Of a stretch of 64,000 nucleotides of DNA, positions 43,115 through 50,686 are shown one piece after another (position 1 is the first letter of the stretch; each line of letters opens with the position of its first letter). Under the pieces are notes generated by a model that was given only the letters and a program-made list of their open reading frames with translations, was not told the DNA's origin and did not search any database. The DNA is from Georgenia_A wangjunii (GTDB lineage Bacteria; Actinomycetota; Actinomycetes; Actinomycetales; Actinomycetaceae). Where the stretch lies: assembly GCF_036421915.1 (NCBI RefSeq), contig NZ_JAZGOM010000016.1; one strand, written 5' to 3'. The position numbers and the translations under genes are program-made.

Positions 43115-43456
43115 TCACGGCCGCATGCTGACGAGCTCCTTGAGCGCCACCCGCGTGGCGGCCGAGAGCACGAACAGCTCGACCGTCACATCGCAGGCGG
43201 CGTCGTACTGGTCCGCGTCCAGCGCCGCGAGGAGGTCCTTCGCCACCTCGCCGAGCGGCTCGGCGCCGACCATGACGGCCGAGCTCTGCAGGCTCATCGC
43301 GGCAACCCGCGCAGTCTCCATCTCGCGTGCCGCGAGGGCGTCGCGCAGCCGGGTCACCCGACCGTCGAGCATGGCGACGAAGCCTCGGATGAAGTCGCGT
43401 GTGGCCGCCGCGCCGATGTCCTGGCTCAGCTCGGCGAGCACGCGCTGGTTGATCAC
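43115..43456 (-). CDS. Hpt-like four-helix protein lacking the phospho-acceptor histidine
   Basis: 113 residues from GTG 43456 (GGGGAGAG upstream); GTG 43480 is an alternative. The helix pattern LAELSQDIGAAATRDFIRGFVAMLDGRVTRLRDALAAREMETARVAAMSLQSSAVMVGAEPLGEVAKDLLAAL matches histidine phosphotransfer domains. In the canonical motif HxLKGSSxxxGA the His is needed for phosphotransfer; here the aligned block is MSLQSSAVMVGA, with Met at the His place. It follows the membrane glycosyltransferase gene by about 29 bp on the same strand. It could be a phosphorelay decoy or scaffold; this is inference. Confidence 0.65.
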   Translation of the reverse strand: MINQRVLAELSQDIGAAATRDFIRGFVAMLDGRVTRLRDALAAREMETARVAAMSLQSSAVMVGAEPLGEVAKDLLAALDADQYDAACDVTVELFVLSAATRVALKELVSMRP

Positions 43457-43485
43457 TCCCTTGACTCTCCCCGGAGCCACGGGGG

Positions 43486-45015
43486 TCAGACCCGGTACCC
43501 GTGCTGCCGGCGCATGAGCCGGCGGAGCATGAAGAGCGTCTGGACCGCCGTGAGGACTCCGAGCGCCGGCCACCCGACCCACAGGAGGGACACCTGGACG
43601 ATCTCGGGGAGCGTCGTCCAGATCCACGTCAGTGCGGCGGCTGCGAACACGACGAGGACGAGCGGGCTGAGATAGGCCCATCCACGGCCGCCCTCCGCCC
43701 GGGCCTGAGCCGCCCAGTTGTCCGTGCGCGAGGCGGAGAGAAACTTCGCCCACGCTCTCACGAAGTGGCCCATCCGAATCCATAGGTAGATCTCCGCCGG
43801 TAGGAACAGGACGGCGAACAGCACGTCCCGCCAGGTGTGGTCCCTCATCGCGAGTGCGGTGCGGACGTTGAGCGCGATCGCGACGAGCGGCGGGATGAGC
43901 CACACGGGCGAGAAGACGAAGGCCCCGATGCTGAGGCTGGCGAACAGCAGGAGCAGGAAGCTGATGCGCGTGACGATGTTGGTGAGCATGGAGACGTTCT
44001 CCATCCACCGCAGGCGCATGTTCGGGTGGAACGGCTGGCCGTGGGTGTCCCCGCGCTGGCCGGGCCACATGAGGTCGATGGCCCCGTAGTTCCACTTGAC
44101 CTGCTGGCCGTCGAGCGCGCGCATCGTCGTCATGCCGCCCACCTGGGCGCGCGCGACGGGCGAGATCTTCGTCGAGTAGCCGAGGTTCTTGATCTGCAGG
44201 CTGAGGAGGGAGTCCTCCACCTCCGAGTCGCGCACCCACGGCGAGCGCTGGTGGTGCTCGTCCATGACGTCCTTGAGCGCCGGGATCGAGAAGAGCGAGC
44301 ACTGTCCGCCGAGCACGGCCATGTTCCGGCCGCGCACGAGGTTCTGCATGTTGAAGGCGGCGAACTGCGCGCGCTGACCCGTGAGGAGGAGCGGCCCCAC
44401 GAGCCCGCGCTGGCGGTTGTCGAGGGTGTAGATCGCGGAGACGCCGCCGATGCGCGGGTCGCTGAGCATCTCGTGCTCGAGCTCGGCGACCGTGTCCTTG
44501 GCGAGGATCGTGTCTCCGTCCACGCCGAGGAGGAAGTCGTAGTCCTGGACCATGAGGAAGCCGTAGTTGAGCGCGCCGACCTTCTTGTCCGGGTTCTTGC
44601 CGATGTCGTGGACGACGACGGTCGTCGTGTGCTCGTGCCCGTTGCGCTTGCGCGTGTGGCGCCCGGAGAACTTCTTGGCGAGCTTGAAGGTGTTGTCCGA
44701 CGTGTTGTTGACGACGACGTGGATGACGTCGGGCCGGCGGGTCTGCGCTAGCAGGCTCTTGAGGACGGGCCGGATCGTCTCCTCCTCGTTGTACGCGGGC
44801 ACGACGCAGCCGATGCGGGCCGGCGCCGTCTCCTCCTCGAGCACGAGCTCCCCGTGCTGGAAGGAGAAGCGCTCCATCTCGGCGATGACGGAGTCCACCG
44901 TGCGCTCGCTCGTGACGAGCGCCCGGCTCGTGGTCAGGGTGCCGGTGCCCGTGGGCACGGTGGCGGTGCGGCCCGGAGGGGCGGCGGTTTGCGGCTGGGT
45001 TGCGTTCTCGGTCAT
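43486..45015 (-). CDS. Membrane glycosyltransferase family 2 (PgaC/hyaluronan-synthase-like)
   Basis: 509 residues from ATG 45015 with GAGGAAG upstream; the frame beyond is not coding. Catalytic GT2 core: RIGCVVPAYNEEETI (about 67), LLGVDGDTIL (DxD, about 148), SEVEDSLLSLQI with the ED catalytic base, and QQVKWNYGAIDLM as the QxxRW-type motif in variant form. About five helices follow (about 335-500) for coupling synthesis to export. Such enzymes make beta-linked exopolysaccharides such as poly-GlcNAc or hyaluronan. It is followed by the Hpt-like gene and faces a matrix-protein locus, so a role in extracellular matrix is likely. Confidence 0.87.
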   Translation of the reverse strand: MTENATQPQTAAPPGRTATVPTGTGTLTTSRALVTSERTVDSVIAEMERFSFQHGELVLEEETAPARIGCVVPAYNEEETIRPVLKSLLAQTRRPDVIHVVVNNTSDNTFKLAKKFSGRHTRKRNGHEHTTTVVVHDIGKNPDKKVGALNYGFLMVQDYDFLLGVDGDTILAKDTVAELEHEMLSDPRIGGVSAIYTLDNRQRGLVGPLLLTGQRAQFAAFNMQNLVRGRNMAVLGGQCSLFSIPALKDVMDEHHQRSPWVRDSEVEDSLLSLQIKNLGYSTKISPVARAQVGGMTTMRALDGQQVKWNYGAIDLMWPGQRGDTHGQPFHPNMRLRWMENVSMLTNIVTRISFLLLLFASLSIGAFVFSPVWLIPPLVAIALNVRTALAMRDHTWRDVLFAVLFLPAEIYLWIRMGHFVRAWAKFLSASRTDNWAAQARAEGGRGWAYLSPLVLVVFAAAALTWIWTTLPEIVQVSLLWVGWPALGVLTAVQTLFMLRRLMRRQHGYRV

Positions 45016-45371
45016 GCGCTTCCTCGTTCTCGGGGGCAGCCGAGTAGGAATCTCAGGCCGCGACGCGGAACAGCACACCGCGTGAACGGACATCGTGGTT
45101 AATGACCAGCGGGTGATCGTTTGATGACCGGAATGTCCACTCACCCTCACCCCCGGGGCTAACCCCCGCGGTGCCGGGCAAGGCCCGGGGTGATCGATCC
45201 TCAAGGTTCCATCATGGGTGCGGGTTTTAGGCGATCCGGGCCCTAACGTGCTTTTACGGCGCCGCTGCGGCCCCGCTTTCACCAGCCTCAGCCGCCCGGC
45301 GCACCACGACACCCAACCCGTACGAAGCTCAGTTATCTCGCCGTGCCCACGGCGACCAGGAAGGTCAACCC
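45016..45371. other. Divergent intergenic region
   Basis: 356 bp between the glycosyltransferase and the lipoprotein genes. It contains CCTCAAGGT at 45199-45207, a motif that also occurs upstream of the matrix-protein operon, and AT-richer promoter-like stretches at 45085-45135 and 45225-45250. No gene seen. GGAAGG just before 45372 serves the lipoprotein. Confidence 0.55.
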
Positions 45372-46130
45372 ATGTCACGTCGCCACCGCGCTTCCGCGCT
45401 CCTCGCCATCGCCGCCCTGGCCCTCGCCGGCTGCGGGACGCCGCCGTGGGAGGAAGCGGCCCTGGCCGCCGAGGGTGAGGGCGGCGCGGCCGCACCGGCC
45501 ACGGCCGAGCCCTCCACCGAGCCGTCCGCCACCGGTGCCACGGCCGAGCCGACGGTCGAGGACGCACCCGCGCCCCTGCCGACCGCGGCAGCGCCCATCG
45601 CCCCGCTCCCGAACGACCTCGGCAGCGGGTCCACCCGGCGCGAGCTCACCGCCGGCACGCTCGGCGTCACGGTCGACTACTGGTCCGACCTCGCCGTGGG
45701 CGACTGGACGTCCAACGCGAACAAGCCCGTCAGCCTCTCGGTGACGACGTACCCCGAGCTCTACGGCACCGACGTCTACCTGTCCCGCCTGTCGGTGACG
45801 ACGTCCGTCACCGACGCCGACGGCACGCCGCTGCCCTCCCCGCCGGCGTACGAGGACCGCGCGAGCGTCCACCCCGGCTACGTCACCGGCGACCCCTACA
45901 GCTACGCGACGACGTTCGTCCTGCCGCCGCTCGACCCCGCCGCGACGCAGGTGGTCCTCACCCTCAGCTACGACCTGCTCGTCAGCACCGGGTACTCCGA
46001 GGAGTACATGAAGCAGACGGCCGTCGACACGCTGCGCGTCGCCGTCGTCCCTCACGCGCCGGCCACAGCCCCGGCGCCCGCGACGTCGGAGCGCGCCGGC
46101 ACGGAGACCGCCGCGCTCGACGTCGCCTGA
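45372..46130 (+). CDS. Hypothetical lipoprotein
   Basis: 252 residues. Signal MSRRHRASALLAIAALALAGCGT with lipobox LAGC. After an Ala/Pro/Thr linker (about 27-82) a single beta-rich domain runs from about 85 to 230 (GTLGVTVDYWSDLAVGDWTSNANKPVSLSVTTYPE, VYLSRLSVTTSVTDADG, TFVLPPLDPAATQVVLTLSYDLLV). It resembles no family I can name. Its 3' end overlaps the convergent SipW gene by 79 bp, in the low-complexity tails of both. Confidence 0.7.
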   Translation: MSRRHRASALLAIAALALAGCGTPPWEEAALAAEGEGGAAAPATAEPSTEPSATGATAEPTVEDAPAPLPTAAAPIAPLPNDLGSGSTRRELTAGTLGVTVDYWSDLAVGDWTSNANKPVSLSVTTYPELYGTDVYLSRLSVTTSVTDADGTPLPSPPAYEDRASVHPGYVTGDPYSYATTFVLPPLDPAATQVVLTLSYDLLVSTGYSEEYMKQTAVDTLRVAVVPHAPATAPAPATSERAGTETAALDVA

Positions 46131-46981
46131 CGGCGGGTCCGCACCGCGCCGGCGAGCTGGATGCCGGCGTAGCCGAGGAGGGCGACGGCCGCGACGGCCG
46201 AGGCCGTGGTCTTCTGGTCCCCGGACAGGGCGTTGGCGACGTAGCCCGCGTAGGGCACGTGGTAGCGGACGTGCCCGCGCACCTGGACCGCCGTGACCTC
46301 CCACGGGTCCGGGGCGTTCGTCGCGTCGCCCTGGGTGACGAAGCTGACGCCGCCGCCGGCCGCGAGCGTGCGCCCGACGATCCGGTGCGTGACGAGCGTC
46401 GGGTCGTCCGCGTGGGGCAGGAAGGTGATGACGTCGCCGATCCCGAGCCGTGCGGCGTCAGCCTCGCCGGAGACCGGCTCGACGACGACCTGGCTGCCGG
46501 TCGGGATGGTCGGCTCCATCGAGCCGGTGAGGATCGTCAGCGGCACCCAGCCCATGAACCGCGGGAGGACGACGATCGCGATCGCGAGCGCGGCGACCAC
46601 GGCGAGGACGAGCCAGACCGCGACGTTCGCGATCCGCGACGCGAGCACGGCGACGGGCCGGCGCGCCGCGGCGACGGCGGTGGTCGTCACCGGGAGGGCC
46701 ACGGCCCCCGCGGGAACGGCCGGGCTCGCGGCGACGGTGGCCTGCACCTCCGCGGCACCCTGCGCCTCGACGACGGCCTCGGCCTGGACGGCGGCCTCGG
46801 CCCGCGGGGCGGCGTGGCGGCGGACGGCCGGGGCACCGGCGCCAGCGCGCCGCGTCGTCGGCCGCGAGCCGGACGGCCCGGACGTGCTCCGGCGGGACGG
46901 CGCCACCGAGCGCGCGCCGAGCCGCGCCGCGGCACGGTGCCGCGTGGAGGAGGGACGGGGGGCGGTGTGCGAGCCGCTCAT
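46052..46981 (-). CDS. SipW-type signal peptidase I (second copy)
   Basis: 309 residues; ATG 46981 overlaps the previous gene's stop by 4 bp. A long disordered N-terminus of about 110 residues (Ala/Arg/Pro-rich) precedes helix VAVWLVLAVVAALAIAIVVL. The core has LTILTGSMEPTIPTGSQVVV (nucleophile Ser), DPTLVTHRIVGRTL (His base of SipW/ER type) and VSFVTQGDATNAPD. A second helix lies near the end. In Bacillus, SipW processes TasA-type matrix proteins; here the enzyme closes an operon of three proteins with SipW-type signals (46978-49231), giving a clear substrate set by context. Confidence 0.9.
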   Translation of the reverse strand: MSGSHTAPRPSSTRHRAAARLGARSVAPSRRSTSGPSGSRPTTRRAGAGAPAVRRHAAPRAEAAVQAEAVVEAQGAAEVQATVAASPAVPAGAVALPVTTTAVAAARRPVAVLASRIANVAVWLVLAVVAALAIAIVVLPRFMGWVPLTILTGSMEPTIPTGSQVVVEPVSGEADAARLGIGDVITFLPHADDPTLVTHRIVGRTLAAGGGVSFVTQGDATNAPDPWEVTAVQVRGHVRYHVPYAGYVANALSGDQKTTASAVAAVALLGYAGIQLAGAVRTRRQATSSAAVSVPARSDVAGAGAVAGA

Positions 46982-48003
46982 GGGAGGACCACCGGGTTCG
47001 TCGAGGTGTTGGTCTTGGTCCCGGCGCAGCCGGGGTTGGAGAGCATGTTGCGCTGGAGGGTGACGACCTGCGTGCTCTCCGCGTAGTACGCCGAGCTCCC
47101 GGCGAAGGGGTAGGCGCGGACCATGAGGTCCTGCTGCTGCCACAGGGAGACCCCGAGGTCGCCGTTGGTGACGCGCAGGCCGCGCTCGGCGCCGCCGACC
47201 GTGGCCATGAGCGAGGTGGCGCGCCCACCGGACACCCGCCAGATCTCCCAGCGGTCGATGGCGGGGGTGGACCCCGCCGTCGTGCCCGCCCAGCGCCAGC
47301 TCAGCGTCGTGGGGACGAAGGCCCCCTCGGAGCACGAGAGCGCGTCGGGTCGGGGGAGGTCGACCCGGTACGTCGTGGCCCACGTCGCCACCGGGGACGT
47401 CCACGTGGCCGGGCCGACGGAGCGGGAGTCGGCGGTGGTCGTCAGCGTCATCGTGCGCCCGGCGAGGGCTGCGGACAGCGCCGAGCCGGTGAGGGCGGGC
47501 CGCACGTCGAGGCACAGCACGTGGCTGCCGCCGGCGACAAGAGTGGCCCGGGCGGCGGAGCCGGTCACTGGGGTGACGGCCGCGGCGGTACCGGACGTGA
47601 CCGGCGCCGCGGTCCACGTGGCGGCGGGAGCGGCGCACGAGGTGCCGGCGGTGTAGCCGACCCGCGCGCCGCGGAGGAACGTCGCGACGTCGGCGCTGGT
47701 CGTGCCGCTGCCGGCGGCCGGCGTGACGCTGAGCGTGCGCGGTGCCCACGCGGCCGTCTGCTCGGCGGAGCCGTTCGTCACGGAGGCGACGGTGGCCGAG
47801 GCCGGGGTCATCGTCAGCGAGAGGGAGTCCGTCGTCGCGCCGGGCGTGGCGACCTGGACCTCGGAGTACCACTGGGCCTGCGTGCCGGTCGACGGCGTGA
47901 GGGCGAGGAGGAGGGCGACGACGGCGGTCGCGGCGGCGGCGGCGGCGGGCAGCCCACGGCGGGGCTGCGGCGCGCGGTGGCGCGCGGGGCGGGTGCGGTT
48001 CAT
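46978..48003 (-). CDS. Secreted protein with SipW-type signal, unknown function
   Basis: 341 residues. An Arg-rich N-terminus and hydrophobic core (AAAAAATAVVALLLALTPS) end in TGTQAQWYSEVQVATPGATTDSLSLTMTPAS. The aromatic W right after the expected cleavage site and the following SGxLxL-like stretch match the alternate signal of the next two proteins. The mature part is Thr/Ala/Ser-rich beta structure with four Cys (SCAAP, LCLDV, LSCSEG, GCAG). It may be an accessory or tip protein of the matrix fibre. It is coupled to sipW downstream. Confidence 0.75.
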   Translation of the reverse strand: MNRTRPARHRAPQPRRGLPAAAAAATAVVALLLALTPSTGTQAQWYSEVQVATPGATTDSLSLTMTPASATVASVTNGSAEQTAAWAPRTLSVTPAAGSGTTSADVATFLRGARVGYTAGTSCAAPAATWTAAPVTSGTAAAVTPVTGSAARATLVAGGSHVLCLDVRPALTGSALSAALAGRTMTLTTTADSRSVGPATWTSPVATWATTYRVDLPRPDALSCSEGAFVPTTLSWRWAGTTAGSTPAIDRWEIWRVSGGRATSLMATVGGAERGLRVTNGDLGVSLWQQQDLMVRAYPFAGSSAYYAESTQVVTLQRNMLSNPGCAGTKTNTSTNPVVLP

Positions 48004-48014
48004 CGTTCCTCCTC

Positions 48015-48614
48015 TCAGTTCTGCGTGAGCGACCAGCGGACGGCGCCCGGGGCGAGCGTCTGCTGCTGGAGCCGGCCGGCCCAGTCCTGGCCCGCGGCGG
48101 GCGCGGCCGGGATCGTCAGGCGGACCGTCGCGAGGACGGTGCCGCCGTCGTCGGCGGGGGTGATGCGCCGGGAGGCGGCGGTCCCGGTGACCGGGGTGCC
48201 CGCCCCGGTCAGCGCCACGGAGGTGGACGTCCGCACCGCGGCGGCGAGCTCGGTGGAGCTGCCCGGCCCGACGAGCCCCGTCGTGTCGAGGGCGAGCGTC
48301 GCGGTGAGCAGGTCACCGCGGGCGACGACCCGTACCGGCACCCGGTAGACCACCGTGTCGCCGGCGGCGAGGCGGCGGGCGCTCAGCGTGGTCGTGACGT
48401 CCTGCGACGTCACCGTCCCGTCGGCCGCGGGACGCTCGAGCGTGATCGTCATCGGCTGCTGCTCGAGGCGCAGCGCGCCGCTGGCGATCTGACCGCTCCC
48501 CGCCGCCACCGTGTCCGACCAGAGGGCGTAGCTCGCCGAGGTGCCGCTGAGCAGCACGAGGGCCAGCGCGCCGGCGGCGGCCGCACGGAGGAGGCGGGGG
48601 CGGAGGGAGATCAT
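48015..48614 (-). CDS. Alternate-type signal peptide (SipW-dependent) secreted protein
   Basis: 199 residues from ATG 48614, five bp after the previous stop. Signal MISLRPRLLRAAAAGALALVLLSGTSASYALWSDTVAAGSGQIASGALRL, read in parts, matches the actinobacterial alternate-type signal with conserved A(L/N)WSDT. The remainder is a single beta sandwich (TTTLSARRLAAGDTVVYRVPVRVVARGDLLTATLALD ...). This is the camelysin/TasA-like style of protein. It is expected to be cut by the SipW copy encoded 1 kb downstream. Confidence 0.82.
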   Translation of the reverse strand: MISLRPRLLRAAAAGALALVLLSGTSASYALWSDTVAAGSGQIASGALRLEQQPMTITLERPAADGTVTSQDVTTTLSARRLAAGDTVVYRVPVRVVARGDLLTATLALDTTGLVGPGSSTELAAAVRTSTSVALTGAGTPVTGTAASRRITPADDGGTVLATVRLTIPAAPAAGQDWAGRLQQQTLAPGAVRWSLTQN

Positions 48615-48619
48615 CGCGG

Positions 48620-49231
48620 TCAGTTGGCCGAGACGGCGTTCTGCGTGAGGACGACCTCGAGGCCGTCGAGGTTCGCGGTGGCGTCCTGGGCGGTGGTGCC
48701 GGAGACCGAGTCGGGGAAGGTGACCTGGACCTGGACGTCGAGCTCGTCGCCGTTGTTGTCGGCGGTGACCGCGAAGGGGTTCGCCTCGTTGACGACCGTG
48801 CCGTCGACCGTGAAGACGTAGCTGGCGACGAGCGCGTCGGCAAGGGCGACGTCCTGCTCGGTGGGGACGGAGCCCTCGGCGGCGGCGCTGGAGCCGGCGG
48901 CGATGGTGGCGACGTTCGTCGCGAGCGTCGCCGCGAGGATGTCGCCCTCGGCGTTGATGGTGACGGTGTCGGAGAAGGTGAGGACCTCGCCGGGGACGAC
49001 AGCGTACGCGGCGAGGTCGACGTCGTCGCCGAGCGAGTTCGTCCACTCCCCGCCGGTGCTCGTCAGCGTGAGCAGGCCGCTGTTGATGTCGTTCGCGCCG
49101 TACTCCTGCGTGTCGGACCAGTTGGCGAACGTGCTGCCGCCGGCGGCGAGGAGGGCGACACCGAGGGCGGTGGCGACGACGGCCTTCGTGGCCTTCCTGG
49201 AGGAGCTGGGGGCGGTGGTGGAGCGCGACAT
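48620..49231 (-). CDS. Alternate-type signal peptide (SipW-dependent) secreted protein, first of operon
   Basis: 203 residues from ATG 49231 with GAAGGAAA upstream; an in-frame ATG at 49282 lacks support. Signal: TKAVVATALGVALLAAGGSTFANWSDTQEYGANDINSGLLTLTS in parts, with the ANWSDT motif. The mature domain (about 45-200) is acidic, rich in Val/Thr/Asn/Ala and lacks Cys, as TasA/CalY-type fibre subunits do. Being first and simplest, it is the likely major subunit. The operon runs 49231 to 46052 with gaps of 5, 11 and -4 bp. Confidence 0.85.
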   Translation of the reverse strand: MSRSTTAPSSSRKATKAVVATALGVALLAAGGSTFANWSDTQEYGANDINSGLLTLTSTGGEWTNSLGDDVDLAAYAVVPGEVLTFSDTVTINAEGDILAATLATNVATIAAGSSAAAEGSVPTEQDVALADALVASYVFTVDGTVVNEANPFAVTADNNGDELDVQVQVTFPDSVSGTTAQDATANLDGLEVVLTQNAVSAN

Positions 49232-49284
49232 GATGTTTCCTTCGTTCGGTAGCGGTTCTTGACCGAGACCGATACTGCTCACCG

Positions 49285-49376
49285 AACCTCAGCGCTCCGC
49301 TCAAGCAGGCCTGAGATCACCTCAGGATCAGCGCGAGTGGTGCGCGTCGGTCTTGAGGATCGGGCCCAACCTCAAG
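49285..49376. promoter_or_regulatory. Cluster of CCTGAG/CCTCAAG inverted repeats upstream of matrix operon
   Basis: CCTGAG-ATCA-CCTCAGG near 49310-49326 and CTTGAGG (49352-49358)-N11-CCTCAAG (49370-49376) lie upstream of the 49231 start. The same half-site CCTCAAG occurs at 45199-45205 upstream of the glycosyltransferase and lipoprotein genes. This suggests one regulator for both, for example a two-component response regulator; the identity is inference. Confidence 0.4.
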
Positions 49377-49468
49377 GTCGGCGCCATCCCCGTGAGCCAG
49401 GCCACCGTGGGACGGCTCTTCCGCGAGGGCCGGCGGCGGGTCGCGCGCCGGCACCGGGGGGAGGCGGC

Positions 49469-50686
49469 TCAGCCCGCCGAGCGGGCCCCGTCGTTCGCGG
49501 CGCGCCCGGGCCGGGTGTCCGGCCCGCTGCCGGCGACGACGACGCGGTTCCCACCGGCAGCCAGGGCCGCCCGCGCCGCACCCGCGGCCGCCTCACGCAG
49601 GGCGGGCAGGTCGTACCCGGCGTCGGCCGCCTTGGCAACGCCGAAGCTTGCCGTGAGCCGGACGTGGCTCCCCGGCACGGGGACGGGGCTGTTGATGAGG
49701 TCCTTGCGCACCGACGTCGCCCACTCGAGCACCTCGGCCCCCGAGTACCCGCGCACGAGCACGTGGAACACGTCCTCGTCTGCGGGGTCCTTGCCGACGA
49801 GGCCGTGGGCGGGCCTGTGCTCGCCGACGATCTCGCCGCACGTGACGAGCGCTTGCACCGCGACGCCGCGGTCGTAGGCAACGGCGATGGCGTCGAGCTC
49901 CTCCGGTGCGATGACGATGAAGGCGACGGGTTGCGCCGCAGCCCGGGCGATCCGCAGCTCCTGGGTGGCGCACGTCGCGAACGACTCCGCCGAGCGCACG
50001 CCGGTCACCGGGTCGAAGTTCGCCGCCGCGAGTGCCCGCTCGCTCGCGATGCCCCGGGTACGGAGCATGACGCCGACGAAGGCGGCAGCGTTGACGAGGA
50101 CCGACGTGATGATCGTCGACGGCGCCGTCCCGAGGTAGGTGACGAAGATCTCCGAGGTCGGCCCAGCCGTGATGAAGATGAAGGTCCGGAGGGTGTAGTA
50201 CCCGCCGGCGAGGGCGAGGATCATCGCGAGCAGCGCCCCCGGACGGGAGCTGCGGAGGCTCCCGCGCAGGATCGCGGCAGAGGCACCGAGTGCGCCAAGG
50301 GCCGTGCCGACGAGGACGACCACCCCGCCCGCCCAGGACCCGCCGTCGGGCCCCTCGACGAGGACGGCCACCGCGGTCACCCCCGCGACGAGGAACGCGA
50401 GGGCGATGCGCGAGCTGCGGCGTTCGTGCGCGCGGATGCCGCACCACATCGCCCAGACCGTGAGGACGCTCGTGGCGTTCCCGATGGCATTGATCCACCA
50501 CAGGTCCGGTTCCACCGCGGTGGCGAGGTAGGCGACGGCCGTCGTCATCGCCGACGCGAACGCGATGGACCACAGCCGGTCGACCTCCTGGCCGATACGG
50601 GCCCAGGCCTCGGCGAGGAACATGCCCGAGCTCGTCATGACGATGACCGCCGAGAACACGAGGAGCGTGGGGACGTCGAGGGTCAT
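49469..50686 (-). CDS. Membrane protein with degenerate GGDEF domain
   Basis: 405 residues from ATG 50686, which overlaps the kinase stop by 4 bp. Seven or eight helices fill about 1-220 (LLVFSAVIVMTSSGMFLA, AVLVEGPDGGSWAGGVVVLVG, AFVGVML). The C-terminal 160 residues have GGDEF topology: ANFDPVTGVRSAESFATCATQEL, FIVIAPEELDAI, SVRKDLINSPVPVPGSHVRLTASFGVAKA. The catalytic GG(D/E)EF loop is replaced by PADEDVF, so cyclase activity is unlikely. It may bind GTP or c-di-GMP, or only sense a signal. Translational coupling to the histidine kinase argues for a joint signalling role. Confidence 0.75.
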   Translation of the reverse strand: MTLDVPTLLVFSAVIVMTSSGMFLAEAWARIGQEVDRLWSIAFASAMTTAVAYLATAVEPDLWWINAIGNATSVLTVWAMWCGIRAHERRSSRIALAFLVAGVTAVAVLVEGPDGGSWAGGVVVLVGTALGALGASAAILRGSLRSSRPGALLAMILALAGGYYTLRTFIFITAGPTSEIFVTYLGTAPSTIITSVLVNAAAFVGVMLRTRGIASERALAAANFDPVTGVRSAESFATCATQELRIARAAAQPVAFIVIAPEELDAIAVAYDRGVAVQALVTCGEIVGEHRPAHGLVGKDPADEDVFHVLVRGYSGAEVLEWATSVRKDLINSPVPVPGSHVRLTASFGVAKAADAGYDLPALREAAAGAARAALAAGGNRVVVAGSGPDTRPGRAANDGARSAG

